Assembly: GCA_937884975.1 (NCBI GenBank)
Contig: CAKZZS010000087.1
Span: 11,551 to 75,550 of the forward strand
Length of the DNA stretch: 64,000 nucleotides
Direction: 5' to 3'
Source: an uncultured Clostridia bacterium
GTDB lineage: Bacteria; Bacillota; Clostridia; Oscillospirales; Acutalibacteraceae
Position 1 is the stretch's first letter; every line of letters begins with the position of its first letter. Shown in pieces: positions 33,180 to 40,958 of this stretch. Below the pieces are notes generated by a model. That model made no database searches. It worked only from the letters and a program-made list of their open reading frames with translations, and was not told the DNA's origin. The translations under genes were made by a program, and so were the position numbers.

Positions 33180-34559
33180 TTGAAAAAGACACCGAGATTT
33201 TTTATTGCGCTTTTTCTTGCAAAAATCGCTCTGTTTATCCAAAAGCTTTTAAGAATGAACGCAAGCTATTTCCCCGGAAAGCTTGCAATTACGCTCTGCC
33301 CGGACTTTCTCGGCAGAATTGACAAGCCCGAAACCATTATAGGCGTTACGGGCACGAACGGAAAAACCACCTGCTGTAACCTCATTATTGACGCTCTTAC
33401 AAAGCTCGGCTATGACGTGCTTAATAACAGGTTCGGCTCGAACGTCAATTCGGGCGTTGCAAGCTCTTTAATCAGCGGAAGCACCCTTTTCGGAAAAGCA
33501 AAAAAGAAAATTGCCGTTTTTGAAATCGACGAAAGAAGCTCGGTACGCATTTATCCTTACGTTAAACCGACTTATCTTCTTTGCACAAATCTTTTCAGAG
33601 ACTCTATACGCAGAAACGCTCACTCCGAATATATACTTGACATAATTTCAAAATATGTTCCCGAAAGCACAAAGCTTATTTTAAATGCGGATGACCTTGT
33701 TTCTTCAAGAATAGCGCCGAAAAACGAAAGGGTTTATTTCGGCATTGAAAAAATGGAAAGCGATTTGCCGAAATCGATAAACATTGTAAACGATATGAGG
33801 CTTTGTCCCGTCTGCAACAGTGTTCTTGAATACGAATTTGTTCGCTATCACCATATCGGCAGGGCGCACTGTCCCAATTGCTCCTTTGCTTCTCCCTCTC
33901 TCGATTACAAGGCGACGGTTGATTTTGAAAAGCTGACGCTTACAATGGATTTAAACGGTAAAACAAACACCTTTGAGCTTATCAATGACAGTATTTTTAA
34001 CGCGTATAACCTGACGGCGGTTGTCGCTCTTCTTGAGCAATTCGGAATTGAACCCGAAAAGCTTTCCGAAACGCTTAAAAGCCAGAAGATAGTTGAAACC
34101 CGTTTTTCAAGAGAAAAAATCGGCGATATTGAGGTTATCTCAAATATGGCAAAGGGTCAGAATCCCATTGCCTGCTCCTGCGTTTTCGACTATGTAAGAA
34201 AGGCAGAGGGTACGAAGGAGGTTATTTTGCTTCTTGACGACGTTCACGATAACGCCGCTTCAAGTGAGAATATCTGCTGGATTTATGACGCGGACTTTGA
34301 ATTTTTGGGCGATGAAAGCGTAAAAAGAATTATTGTCGGCGGCGTAAGAGCCATTGACTACAAGGTGCGTCTTGAAATTGCAGGCGTCGGGGAAGAAAGA
34401 ATTGTCTGCGTCGACAGGGAATCGGACACGCCCGACGCGCTTAAATGGGACGCGGATAAAATTTATGTGCTGCATGAGCTTTACAGAAATGATGAAGCGC
34501 TTGCGGTCCGTGACGAAATAAAAAGACGGCTTCGTGAAAAACTCGGAGGTGAAAACTGA
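33180..34559 (+). CDS. murT: MurT-like lipid II isoglutaminyl synthase subunit
   Basis: Mur ligase-fold subunit that, with GatD, amidates the D-Glu of lipid II. 459 aa. P-loop GVTGTNGKTTCCN at 55-67, zinc ribbon CPVC...HCPNC (about 205-235), C-terminal DUF1727-type domain. The start is TTG 33180 (GAGAGGA 9 nt upstream). In the C-terminal domain the conserved D-V/T-S-W of active MurT, whose Asp completes GatD's catalytic triad, reads N-I-C-W here (Asn364, before IYDADFE). The next gene, gatD-like, overlaps by one base and has also lost its catalytic Cys and His. So MurT folding and ATP use look intact, while the glutaminase relay does not. Confidence 0.93.
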   Translation: MKKTPRFFIALFLAKIALFIQKLLRMNASYFPGKLAITLCPDFLGRIDKPETIIGVTGTNGKTTCCNLIIDALTKLGYDVLNNRFGSNVNSGVASSLISGSTLFGKAKKKIAVFEIDERSSVRIYPYVKPTYLLCTNLFRDSIRRNAHSEYILDIISKYVPESTKLILNADDLVSSRIAPKNERVYFGIEKMESDLPKSINIVNDMRLCPVCNSVLEYEFVRYHHIGRAHCPNCSFASPSLDYKATVDFEKLTLTMDLNGKTNTFELINDSIFNAYNLTAVVALLEQFGIEPEKLSETLKSQKIVETRFSREKIGDIEVISNMAKGQNPIACSCVFDYVRKAEGTKEVILLLDDVHDNAASSENICWIYDADFEFLGDESVKRIIVGGVRAIDYKVRLEIAGVGEERIVCVDRESDTPDALKWDADKIYVLHELYRNDEALAVRDEIKRRLREKLGGEN

Positions 34560-35272
34560 TGACTGTTGAATTTCTTTATCCTTCACTCGCTAATCTTTAC
34601 GGCGAAGCAGTTGAAATGAGATATATTGAAAAATGCCTTCCCGACGCAAAGGTGGTTAAGACCGAGGTCAATGACGAGCCTTACTTTGTTAATAACGACG
34701 TCGATTTTATCTATATGGGACCACTTACTGAAAGAGGACAGGAAATCGCGATAGAAAAGCTTTTGCCCTATAAAGAAAGAATTGTTGAGCTTATAAACGA
34801 AAACAAGGTTTTTCTTATAATAGGCAACGCGCTTGAGGTTTTCGGTTCTTATATTGAAAACGAGGACAAAACTAAATTAAACGGACTCGCTATTTTTGAC
34901 ACCCACGCCGAAAGAAGGATGATGAACAGGTATAATTCGCTTTATTTCGGCTCGTTTGAAGAAATGAAAATAGTCGGCTTCAAGGCGCAGTTTTCCCATT
35001 CCTACGGTGAAAACGAAAGCGAAGGGCTTTTTAAAAATATCAGGGGAGACGGGCTTCATCCGGGAAGCGCCTTTGAGGGTATAAGACGAAATAATTTCTT
35101 TGCGACTTATCTTTTGGGTCCGTTGCTTATCCTCAACCCCGATTTTACGAAATATCTTTTGTCGCTTCTGGGCATTGAAAACGCTTCTCTCCCGTGCGAA
35201 AAGGATATAAGACTTGCATACGAAAAAAGATTAAAGGAATTTGAAAATCCGAAAAAGGAATATTTAGGATAA
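34559..35272 (+). CDS. gatD: GatD-like glutamine amidotransferase lacking catalytic residues
   Basis: 237 aa, homologous in layout to GatD, the glutaminase partner of MurT: N-terminal FLYPSLANLYGE, IYMGPLTERGQE, GDGLHPGSAFEGIRRNNFFATYLLGPLLILNP. In active GatD the nucleophile lies in a C-G-G-Y-Q motif and the His in TYLHGPLL. Here the first reads IIGNALEVFG (87-96, no Cys) and the second TYLLGPLL (Leu186). The only cysteines are 26 and 213, outside the active site. It therefore cannot hydrolyse glutamine by the known route. It overlaps murT by one base and so is likely still its partner, perhaps structural or regulatory. Confidence 0.88.
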   Translation: MTVEFLYPSLANLYGEAVEMRYIEKCLPDAKVVKTEVNDEPYFVNNDVDFIYMGPLTERGQEIAIEKLLPYKERIVELINENKVFLIIGNALEVFGSYIENEDKTKLNGLAIFDTHAERRMMNRYNSLYFGSFEEMKIVGFKAQFSHSYGENESEGLFKNIRGDGLHPGSAFEGIRRNNFFATYLLGPLLILNPDFTKYLLSLLGIENASLPCEKDIRLAYEKRLKEFENPKKEYLG

Positions 35273-35287
35273 AGGACGGTGCAAACG

Positions 35288-36532
35288 ATGGAAAAAAGAA
35301 AGATTTTTGAAGAGTACGAATCAAACGTGCGCTCTTACTGCAGAAATTTCCCTGCCGTTTTCTCAAAGGCAAAGGGCTCGACCATTGTCGACGAAAACGG
35401 GGATGAGTATCTCGATTTCTTCAACGGCGCCGGCGCTCTTAACTACGGTCATAACAACGGTTATATCAAAGAAAAGCTTGTCGATTACCTTTTAAATGAC
35501 GGGCTTATGCACGGACTTGATATGATGACCGTGCCGAAAGCCGAGCTTATTGACACAATTGAGAACAAGCTTTTAAAGCCCAGAGGACTTGACTATAAAA
35601 TAATGTTCCCGGGCCCTACGGGTACGAATGCGGTTGAAGCAGCGTTGAAGCTTGCAAGAAAATATACAAAAAGACGCACCGTCTGGGCGCTTATGGGCGC
35701 ATTCCACGGTATGACGCTTGGTTCTCTTGCCCTCACAAGCGACGAGGGCTCGAGAGGCGGCGCAGGTGTTCCGCTTAACGATGTTGTTCATATCCCTGCT
35801 CCGTATATGTTCCCTGATTTTGATACGGTAAAGTACATGGAAACGCTTCTTACAGACGACCATTCCGCAACCGAAAAGCCTGCTGCGTTCATTCTTGAAA
35901 CTGTTCAGGCGGAGGGCGGAGTTTACGTTCTTGACAGCGAATATTTAAAGGCTGTAAGAGAGCTTTGCACAAAGCACGGCATTATTCTTATTGTTGACGA
36001 TATTCAGGTCGGTAACGCGAGAACGGGCACCTTCTTCTCGTTTGAAAGGGCAAACATTGTTCCCGATATGGTTGTTTTGTCAAAGTCTATCGGCGGCTAC
36101 GGCTTCCCGTTTGCGCTGACTCTTTTCAAACCCGAATACGATGTGTTTACTCCGGGCGAACACAACGGAACCTTCAGGGGCAACCAGATGGCTATGGTCG
36201 CTTCAAAGGCAGGCATTGAGTTTAACCTTGAAAACAATGTTGAAAAAATGGCTCGTGACTCGGGCGAAATTATAGAAAAATACCTCAATGAAAAATTAGG
36301 TCACCTCGGCTTTGAAATCAGGGGTATCGGCTGTATCTGGGGTATTGATATGAAAGAGAGCGCAAAGTCTCAGGCGGTTGTAAATTACTGCTTTGAGCAC
36401 AGGCTTATTCTTGAAAGAGCAGGCAGGGACAACGGAGTTGTAAAGCTTATGCCTGCGCTCACCGTTACAAGAGAGGAGCTTTTAAAGGGACTTGAAATTG
36501 TCTGCAACGGTATTCTCGAAACGGTAAAATAA
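35288..36532 (+). CDS. ectB: EctB-like diaminobutyrate-2-oxoglutarate aminotransferase
   Basis: 414 aa class-III PLP aminotransferase. MFPGPTGTNAVEAALKLARK (cofactor phosphate site), GAFHGMTLGSLALT, IVDDIQVGNARTGTFFSFE (PLP-ring Asp) and LSKSIGGYGFPFAL (Schiff-base Lys) fit EctB, which makes L-2,4-diaminobutyrate from aspartate semialdehyde. No ectA or ectC is nearby, so ectoine is unlikely to be the end product. Lies 15 nt after gatD-like; ATG 35288 fits AAAGGA spacing. Neighbours point to a cell-wall or polyamine use of the product (inference). Confidence 0.88.
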   Translation: MEKRKIFEEYESNVRSYCRNFPAVFSKAKGSTIVDENGDEYLDFFNGAGALNYGHNNGYIKEKLVDYLLNDGLMHGLDMMTVPKAELIDTIENKLLKPRGLDYKIMFPGPTGTNAVEAALKLARKYTKRRTVWALMGAFHGMTLGSLALTSDEGSRGGAGVPLNDVVHIPAPYMFPDFDTVKYMETLLTDDHSATEKPAAFILETVQAEGGVYVLDSEYLKAVRELCTKHGIILIVDDIQVGNARTGTFFSFERANIVPDMVVLSKSIGGYGFPFALTLFKPEYDVFTPGEHNGTFRGNQMAMVASKAGIEFNLENNVEKMARDSGEIIEKYLNEKLGHLGFEIRGIGCIWGIDMKESAKSQAVVNYCFEHRLILERAGRDNGVVKLMPALTVTREELLKGLEIVCNGILETVK

Positions 36533-36534
36533 AT

Positions 36535-36990
36535 ATGAAAAAGGAAAAAAAGATAAAAAAGCGCGCGTTTGAAAAGAGAATGATATATTTTGTTTTCTTT
36601 TCGGTTTTAATCGTCTTTCTGCTTGTTATGACGGGCTTTGTTTACAGAATTGTCAATGTCGAAAAACAAAATCCCGTCCGCGTCAGCAAGGATTTTGAAT
36701 ACCTGACGTATGACGGAAGCTATTTTTACCGTATTGACAAAACGCCCGAACATCTTACGGTTGTTGAAATGCGCTGGCTCGACGGCGCATTTCGCGAGGG
36801 CGAAAGCAGATTCAACCAGGTGTTTCGAGAAAGGCTGATTTACGCGCGATATGTTGACGCCGACGGGCACAGATATATATGGGTAAAAGACGGTAACTTT
36901 TACCGGGAAAATTATCAGTGGGCGTTCTGGGAATACGACTACGCGCAATTTGACCAATTTGAGAATTCGTATTTTTATAAGGAAAGATGA
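36535..36990 (+). CDS. Membrane-anchored hypothetical protein
   Basis: 151 aa: basic N-terminus (KKEKKIKKRAFEKR), one transmembrane helix (MIYFVFFSVLIVFLLVMTGFVY, about 16-37), then a small external domain rich in Tyr, Phe, Trp, Arg and Asp (FYRENYQWAFWEYDYAQFD). Not recognised. Starts 2 nt after ectB and ends 4 nt into the next gene, so it is part of the murT operon. Confidence 0.75.
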   Translation: MKKEKKIKKRAFEKRMIYFVFFSVLIVFLLVMTGFVYRIVNVEKQNPVRVSKDFEYLTYDGSYFYRIDKTPEHLTVVEMRWLDGAFREGESRFNQVFRERLIYARYVDADGHRYIWVKDGNFYRENYQWAFWEYDYAQFDQFENSYFYKER

Positions 36991-37790
36991 AAGAAGACTT
37001 TTCAATGAAAAAATCAATTAAACTGATAATTGCAATTATCTGCGAAAGTATCTTTCTTGCGGCAGGTGCGGTTATATTTAAGTTTTTAAGCGAGCCGTAT
37101 ACGCTTATTGAAACGCTTAACCGCATTTATTACGGCTTTCTTACAATGATAACTCTTGATATTTTCAGCATAGTGTTCTTTGTTCTGACCGTAATAAGAA
37201 TTCGAAAATCCGATTCACAGACCGAAGCTGATAAAAGACTCATAAAAAGAATTAAAGGGACTCAGAAATTCTTTGTCGCTTTTTGTATAATTTTCGTTTT
37301 TTCGGTTATTTCAACCGTTGGGGTTCTAAATATAACCGGCTTTACCACCCTGAGCGTTGACAGAGTTAAAGATGGGATTATTCCCGATAAGCTGTTCGGC
37401 GAAAATGCGGTAAAGGAAACAGAATATGACAGTGTATTTTTATTCGGCAATATGGGAGCCGTTTGTTTTGAAACAAACTACACATTTTCGGATTCGGATG
37501 AAAAGATGCTCAGAGTATTCGGTGTCTATGCCGATAAATGCAATCCCCGTATTTTAAAATCCTTTTATATCCAATCGAGCAAGAATAAAATATTAGGACT
37601 TGATTTAATTAAAACCAAAGGGAAAACAGATAACGCTGAATATATTATAAAATACAATAATGACAAGGGATATTATTATGTTTATATTCTTTCGGGTAAT
37701 AAATATTTTGAATTGAGTATTCATGATTTCAGCGGATTGCTGAAAGATGAAAATGAAGTTCTTGAATATTGTTTGGATTTTATAAAATAG
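36987..37790 (+). CDS. Multi-span hypothetical membrane protein
   Basis: 267 aa. Three hydrophobic segments (LIIAIICESIFLAAGAVIF; FLTMITLDIFSIVFFVLTVI; FFVAFCIIFVFSVISTVGVL) in residues 8-115, then an about 150-residue domain with alternating strands and a C-terminal CLDFIK. No family recognised. ATG overlaps the previous stop; a second start at 37005 is possible. Last gene of the murT operon, ended by a strong hairpin. Confidence 0.75.
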   Translation: MKEDFSMKKSIKLIIAIICESIFLAAGAVIFKFLSEPYTLIETLNRIYYGFLTMITLDIFSIVFFVLTVIRIRKSDSQTEADKRLIKRIKGTQKFFVAFCIIFVFSVISTVGVLNITGFTTLSVDRVKDGIIPDKLFGENAVKETEYDSVFLFGNMGAVCFETNYTFSDSDEKMLRVFGVYADKCNPRILKSFYIQSSKNKILGLDLIKTKGKTDNAEYIIKYNNDKGYYYVYILSGNKYFELSIHDFSGLLKDENEVLEYCLDFIK

Positions 37791-37801
37791 CACAAAAAGA
37801 T

Positions 37802-37834
37802 AAAAAGGTTAAAGCTCAATGCTTTAACCTTTTT
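37802..37834. terminator. Bidirectional terminator of the murT operon
   Basis: AAAAAGGTTAAAGC-TCAAT-GCTTTAACCTTTTT: 14-bp perfect stem. Confidence 0.92.
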
Positions 37835-37844
37835 ATTTTTATTC

Positions 37845-39149
37845 TTATTCAAAAATTACATTTTCGCAGTTCTCAATATTTTTTATTTCGCCGTAGCCAT
37901 CATTCGTTTTTTTAATTGAGAAAATGCAGTGCCTAAAGGTAACGTTATCGGCATATCTCATATAAACGGGCGAATTTTTCTGATTTATCACGCCGTATTC
38001 GAGACAGGGCCTTAAATCGTAAAGTCCGCAGGGCCATTTTGACGATTTTGAAAGCGAGACGGAAACATTTTCAAAAAGCAGGTTTTCTATTTTGTTCTTT
38101 TCTGTTGAGTGAACAAGAATTCCGTTTTCACCTTTGCAGTTAATACCCGAAAATCGGATATTTTTTATCTTGCCTGCCGAGGTGTTTTCATCTCTGTCAA
38201 AGCAGGTTACGGCTATCGGCTCGGCTGTTCCCCACCAGTCCTCCGAAAAGCGTCTTGTTTCAACTGAAATATTTGAAAAGCTGACGTTTTCAACATTTCC
38301 GCCGTCACGAATTTGAATTGAAATACCCCTGTTCGATTTTGAAATAATGCAGTCGTGAACGTCAATATTTTTAAAATCGCCCACTCCCTCCGTTCCGATT
38401 TTAATTGCAGCGGAGGTTGAAATGAGCGTACAGTCGGAAATGATTACATTCTCGGTTGGTCCGTATTCACGGTTACCGTTTGTGGTTTTAAGGCAGATGC
38501 AGTCGTCTGCGCATTCAATATGACATCCGGTAATCCTCACGTTTGACGAGTGGTCCGGGTCAATGCCGTCTGAATTAGCTCTGTCAAGAGGGTTTAAAAT
38601 GCGTATGTTTGAAATCAGAGCATCGTCACAGCCTGCAGGATGGAGCGTCCAGAAGGGCGCGTTGGTAAGCGTAATGTCCTTAAAAGAAATGTGACGGCTG
38701 TTTTCAATATAAATGCCCGTAGGTCTCGGATAGAAATTACCCGTAACATAATACGGGCTTTTTCTTTCAACAAAGGCGTCGCCCGATAGGTCGATTACAC
38801 CCTCGCCCGTGACGGAGCAGTTGTCCGCTTCAAAGCCGTAAATGAAGACGAAAGACGGCTTGAGAGTAACGGGATTTCCTATAAGAGCCGTTTCGGGGTT
38901 GTTAATCATTTCGCACGGGCGGATATACGAGTCAATATCCGTGCTCGCCTTTAAAACCGCGTTTTTTTCAAAATGCAGGTCAACGTTTTTCTTAAGCGTA
39001 ATTGAGCTGCTGTAATACGGCTTGCCGCTCGACAGAATAACACTGCCGCCGCCGTTTTCACAGCAGACGTCAATGGCTTTTTGAATCGCCGAAGCGTCGT
39101 TTGTCACGCCGTTGCCCACAGCGCCGAATTCTTCAACATAATAGAGCAT
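37845..39149 (-). CDS. GH28-type glycosidase (polygalacturonase fold)
   Basis: 434 aa right-handed parallel beta-helix. GAVGNGVTNDASAIQKAID at the N-terminus is the usual GH28/pectate-lyase-like opening. Catalytic signature NSDGIDPDHSSNVRIT (Asn-x-Asp), ADDCICLKT (Asp-Asp), GTEGVGDFKNI (normally G-H-G, His replaced by Glu) and NRGISIQIR. No signal peptide, so it acts in the cytosol, presumably on imported oligo-galacturonides. ATG 39149 has GAGGA upstream. Follows proS after a terminator hairpin that overlaps its 5' edge. Confidence 0.9.
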   Translation of the reverse strand: MLYYVEEFGAVGNGVTNDASAIQKAIDVCCENGGGSVILSSGKPYYSSSITLKKNVDLHFEKNAVLKASTDIDSYIRPCEMINNPETALIGNPVTLKPSFVFIYGFEADNCSVTGEGVIDLSGDAFVERKSPYYVTGNFYPRPTGIYIENSRHISFKDITLTNAPFWTLHPAGCDDALISNIRILNPLDRANSDGIDPDHSSNVRITGCHIECADDCICLKTTNGNREYGPTENVIISDCTLISTSAAIKIGTEGVGDFKNIDVHDCIISKSNRGISIQIRDGGNVENVSFSNISVETRRFSEDWWGTAEPIAVTCFDRDENTSAGKIKNIRFSGINCKGENGILVHSTEKNKIENLLFENVSVSLSKSSKWPCGLYDLRPCLEYGVINQKNSPVYMRYADNVTFRHCIFSIKKTNDGYGEIKNIENCENVIFE

Positions 39150-39161
39150 TTTCTTTTCCTC

Positions 39162-39195
39162 AAAAAACACCTGAACCCGAATAAAGGTTCAGGTG
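39162..39195 (-). terminator. Terminator of proS, overlapping the leader of the GH28 gene
   Basis: Minus strand CACCTGAACC-loop-GGTTCAGGTG then TTTTTT. It falls between the proS stop and the GH28 ribosome binding site, so it can limit read-through. Confidence 0.9.
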
Positions 39196-39202
39196 AAAAT
39201 TT

Positions 39203-40639
39203 TTAATACGCCTTGCCCCAGTAGAGCATATGCTTTGCCTTTTTACCGCAGACTACGCAGTTTTCATCAAGGCATTCCTGTTCGAACGGAATGCATCTTG
39301 AGGTAACGCCTGCCTGCTCCTTGAGAGCATTTTCGCATTCCACGTCGCCGCACCACATAGCCTTTATAAAGCCGGGCTTGTTGTCGGCAATATCCTTTAA
39401 TTCCTCAAGCGTTCTGGCAACGTAGGTCATCCTTTCGCGCCTTTCAAGGCAGGCGTTGTAAAGACCGTCGTGAACCGCCTTGAGAAGCTCGGGAATTTTT
39501 GTTTCCAATTCGTCAAGGGATACGAAATACTTTTCTCTCGTGTCACGACGAACAAGTACGCACTGATTATTTTCAATATCCTTCGGTCCGATTTCAAGAC
39601 GAAGCGGAACGCCCTTCATCTCGTACTGCGAGAACTTCCAGCCGGGGCTGTTGTCTGAGTCGTCAATATCCGCGCGGCAGAAAGCGGAAATTCTTTCTTT
39701 AATTTCGTTTGCCTTTTCGAGTACGCCTTCCTTGTGCTGGGCAATGGGAAGAACGATTACCTGAACGGGCGCTATGGCAGGCGGAAGAACAAGTCCGTTG
39801 TTGTCGCCGTGAGCCATAATAACTGCGCCTATCATTCTTGTAGTTGTACCCCACGAGGTCTGGAAAGGATGATGCAGTTTGTTGTCCCTGCCTAAAAATT
39901 GAATTCCGAAAGCTTTTGCAAAGCCGTCGCCGAAATAGTGGGACGTGCCGCTCTGGAGCGCCTTGCCGTCGTGCATAAGGGCTTCAATTGTGTAAGTCTT
40001 TTCGGCTCCTGCAAATTTTTCTTTATCGGTCTTAAGTCCCTTTACAACGGGAATTGCAAGGCTGTTTTCAAAGAAGTCGGCATAGACATTTAACATCTGC
40101 TCTGTTTCCGCAATTGCCTCCTCAGCTGTTTCGTGAATTGTGTGACCCTCCTGCCAGAGAAATTCTCTTGAACGAAGGAACGGTCTTGTGGTTTTTTCCC
40201 ACCTTACAACGCTTACCCACTGGTTTAAAAGCTGGGGCAGGTCTCTGTAGGACTGAATTGTATTTGCGTAGTAGTCGCAGAAAAGCGTTTCGCTCGTAGG
40301 ACGAACGCACATTCTCTCTTCAAGCGGCTCGTTTCCGCCATGAGTAACCCAAGCAACCTCGGGAGCAAAGCCCTCAACGTGGTCCTTTTCTTTATTTAAA
40401 AGGCTTTCGGGAATGAACATGGGCATACATACGTTTTTATGACCCGTCTTTTTGAAGGCGGAGTCGAGAAGCGAAACCATATTTTCCCAAATTGCGTAGC
40501 CGTAGGGGCGGATAGCCATACAGCCCTTAACGCTTGTATAGCCGATAAGCTCCGCTTTTTTTACTACGTCAGTGTACCATTTTGCGAAATCCTCCTCCAT
40601 TGAGGTGATTTCCGCAACCATTTTTTTCTGTTCTGCCAT
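39203..40639 (-). CDS. proS: Prolyl-tRNA synthetase, short (type 3, archaeal/eukaryotic-like)
   Basis: Charges tRNA-Pro. 478 aa, without the bacterial editing insertion. Class II motifs: motif 2-like RWEKTTRPFLRSREFLWQEGHT, AIRPYGYAIWE, and FQTSWGTTTRMIGAVIMAHGDNNGLVLP (motif 3). C-terminal zinc-type domain ending CVVCGKKAKHMLYWGKAY, as in the ProS type 3 family. ATG 40639 is preferred (AAGGAC upstream). Starts 19 nt after acp, probably co-transcribed. Notable since a broken tRNA-Pro gene lies 9 kb away. Confidence 0.97.
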   Translation of the reverse strand: MAEQKKMVAEITSMEEDFAKWYTDVVKKAELIGYTSVKGCMAIRPYGYAIWENMVSLLDSAFKKTGHKNVCMPMFIPESLLNKEKDHVEGFAPEVAWVTHGGNEPLEERMCVRPTSETLFCDYYANTIQSYRDLPQLLNQWVSVVRWEKTTRPFLRSREFLWQEGHTIHETAEEAIAETEQMLNVYADFFENSLAIPVVKGLKTDKEKFAGAEKTYTIEALMHDGKALQSGTSHYFGDGFAKAFGIQFLGRDNKLHHPFQTSWGTTTRMIGAVIMAHGDNNGLVLPPAIAPVQVIVLPIAQHKEGVLEKANEIKERISAFCRADIDDSDNSPGWKFSQYEMKGVPLRLEIGPKDIENNQCVLVRRDTREKYFVSLDELETKIPELLKAVHDGLYNACLERRERMTYVARTLEELKDIADNKPGFIKAMWCGDVECENALKEQAGVTSRCIPFEQECLDENCVVCGKKAKHMLYWGKAY

Positions 40640-40658
40640 TTTTAACAAGTCCTTATCT

Positions 40659-40892
40659 TCAGTTTTCTTCCACAAAATTAACTATATCGCCGACTGTCAG
40701 CGGATGGTCAAGGTCGTCAAATTCGTCACCCGTGATTTCAAGCTTGAATTCGTCCTCAAGACTCATCGCAATATCAACAAGGTCAAGGCTGTCAGCGTCA
40801 AGGTCATCCTCAAGTCTTAAATCGAGCGTAACCTCATTTTCACTTATGCCGAACTGTTCGGCAATTATTTTTTTAATAATTTCAAATACCAT
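40659..40892 (-). CDS. acpP: Acyl carrier protein
   Basis: 77 aa. Phosphopantetheine site Ser35 in DLDADSLDLVDIAMSLEDEF, acidic helices, typical of fatty-acid ACP. No fatty-acid genes adjoin; it precedes proS in the same direction. Could be a second, special-purpose ACP. Ribosome binding site GGAG in the leader. Confidence 0.95.
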   Translation of the reverse strand: MVFEIIKKIIAEQFGISENEVTLDLRLEDDLDADSLDLVDIAMSLEDEFKLEITGDEFDDLDHPLTVGDIVNFVEEN

Positions 40893-40921
40893 AATAAAAC
40901 TCCTTAAAAAGCTATAATTAG

Positions 40922-40949
40922 ATATTAAATAAATTTAGTGATTTGTCAA
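40922..40949 (-). promoter_or_regulatory. Promoter of acp-proS
   Basis: Minus strand TTGACA (40949-40944), 16-nt spacer, TAATAT (40927-40922). Confidence 0.5.
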
Positions 40950-40958
40950 GTGAAAAAC

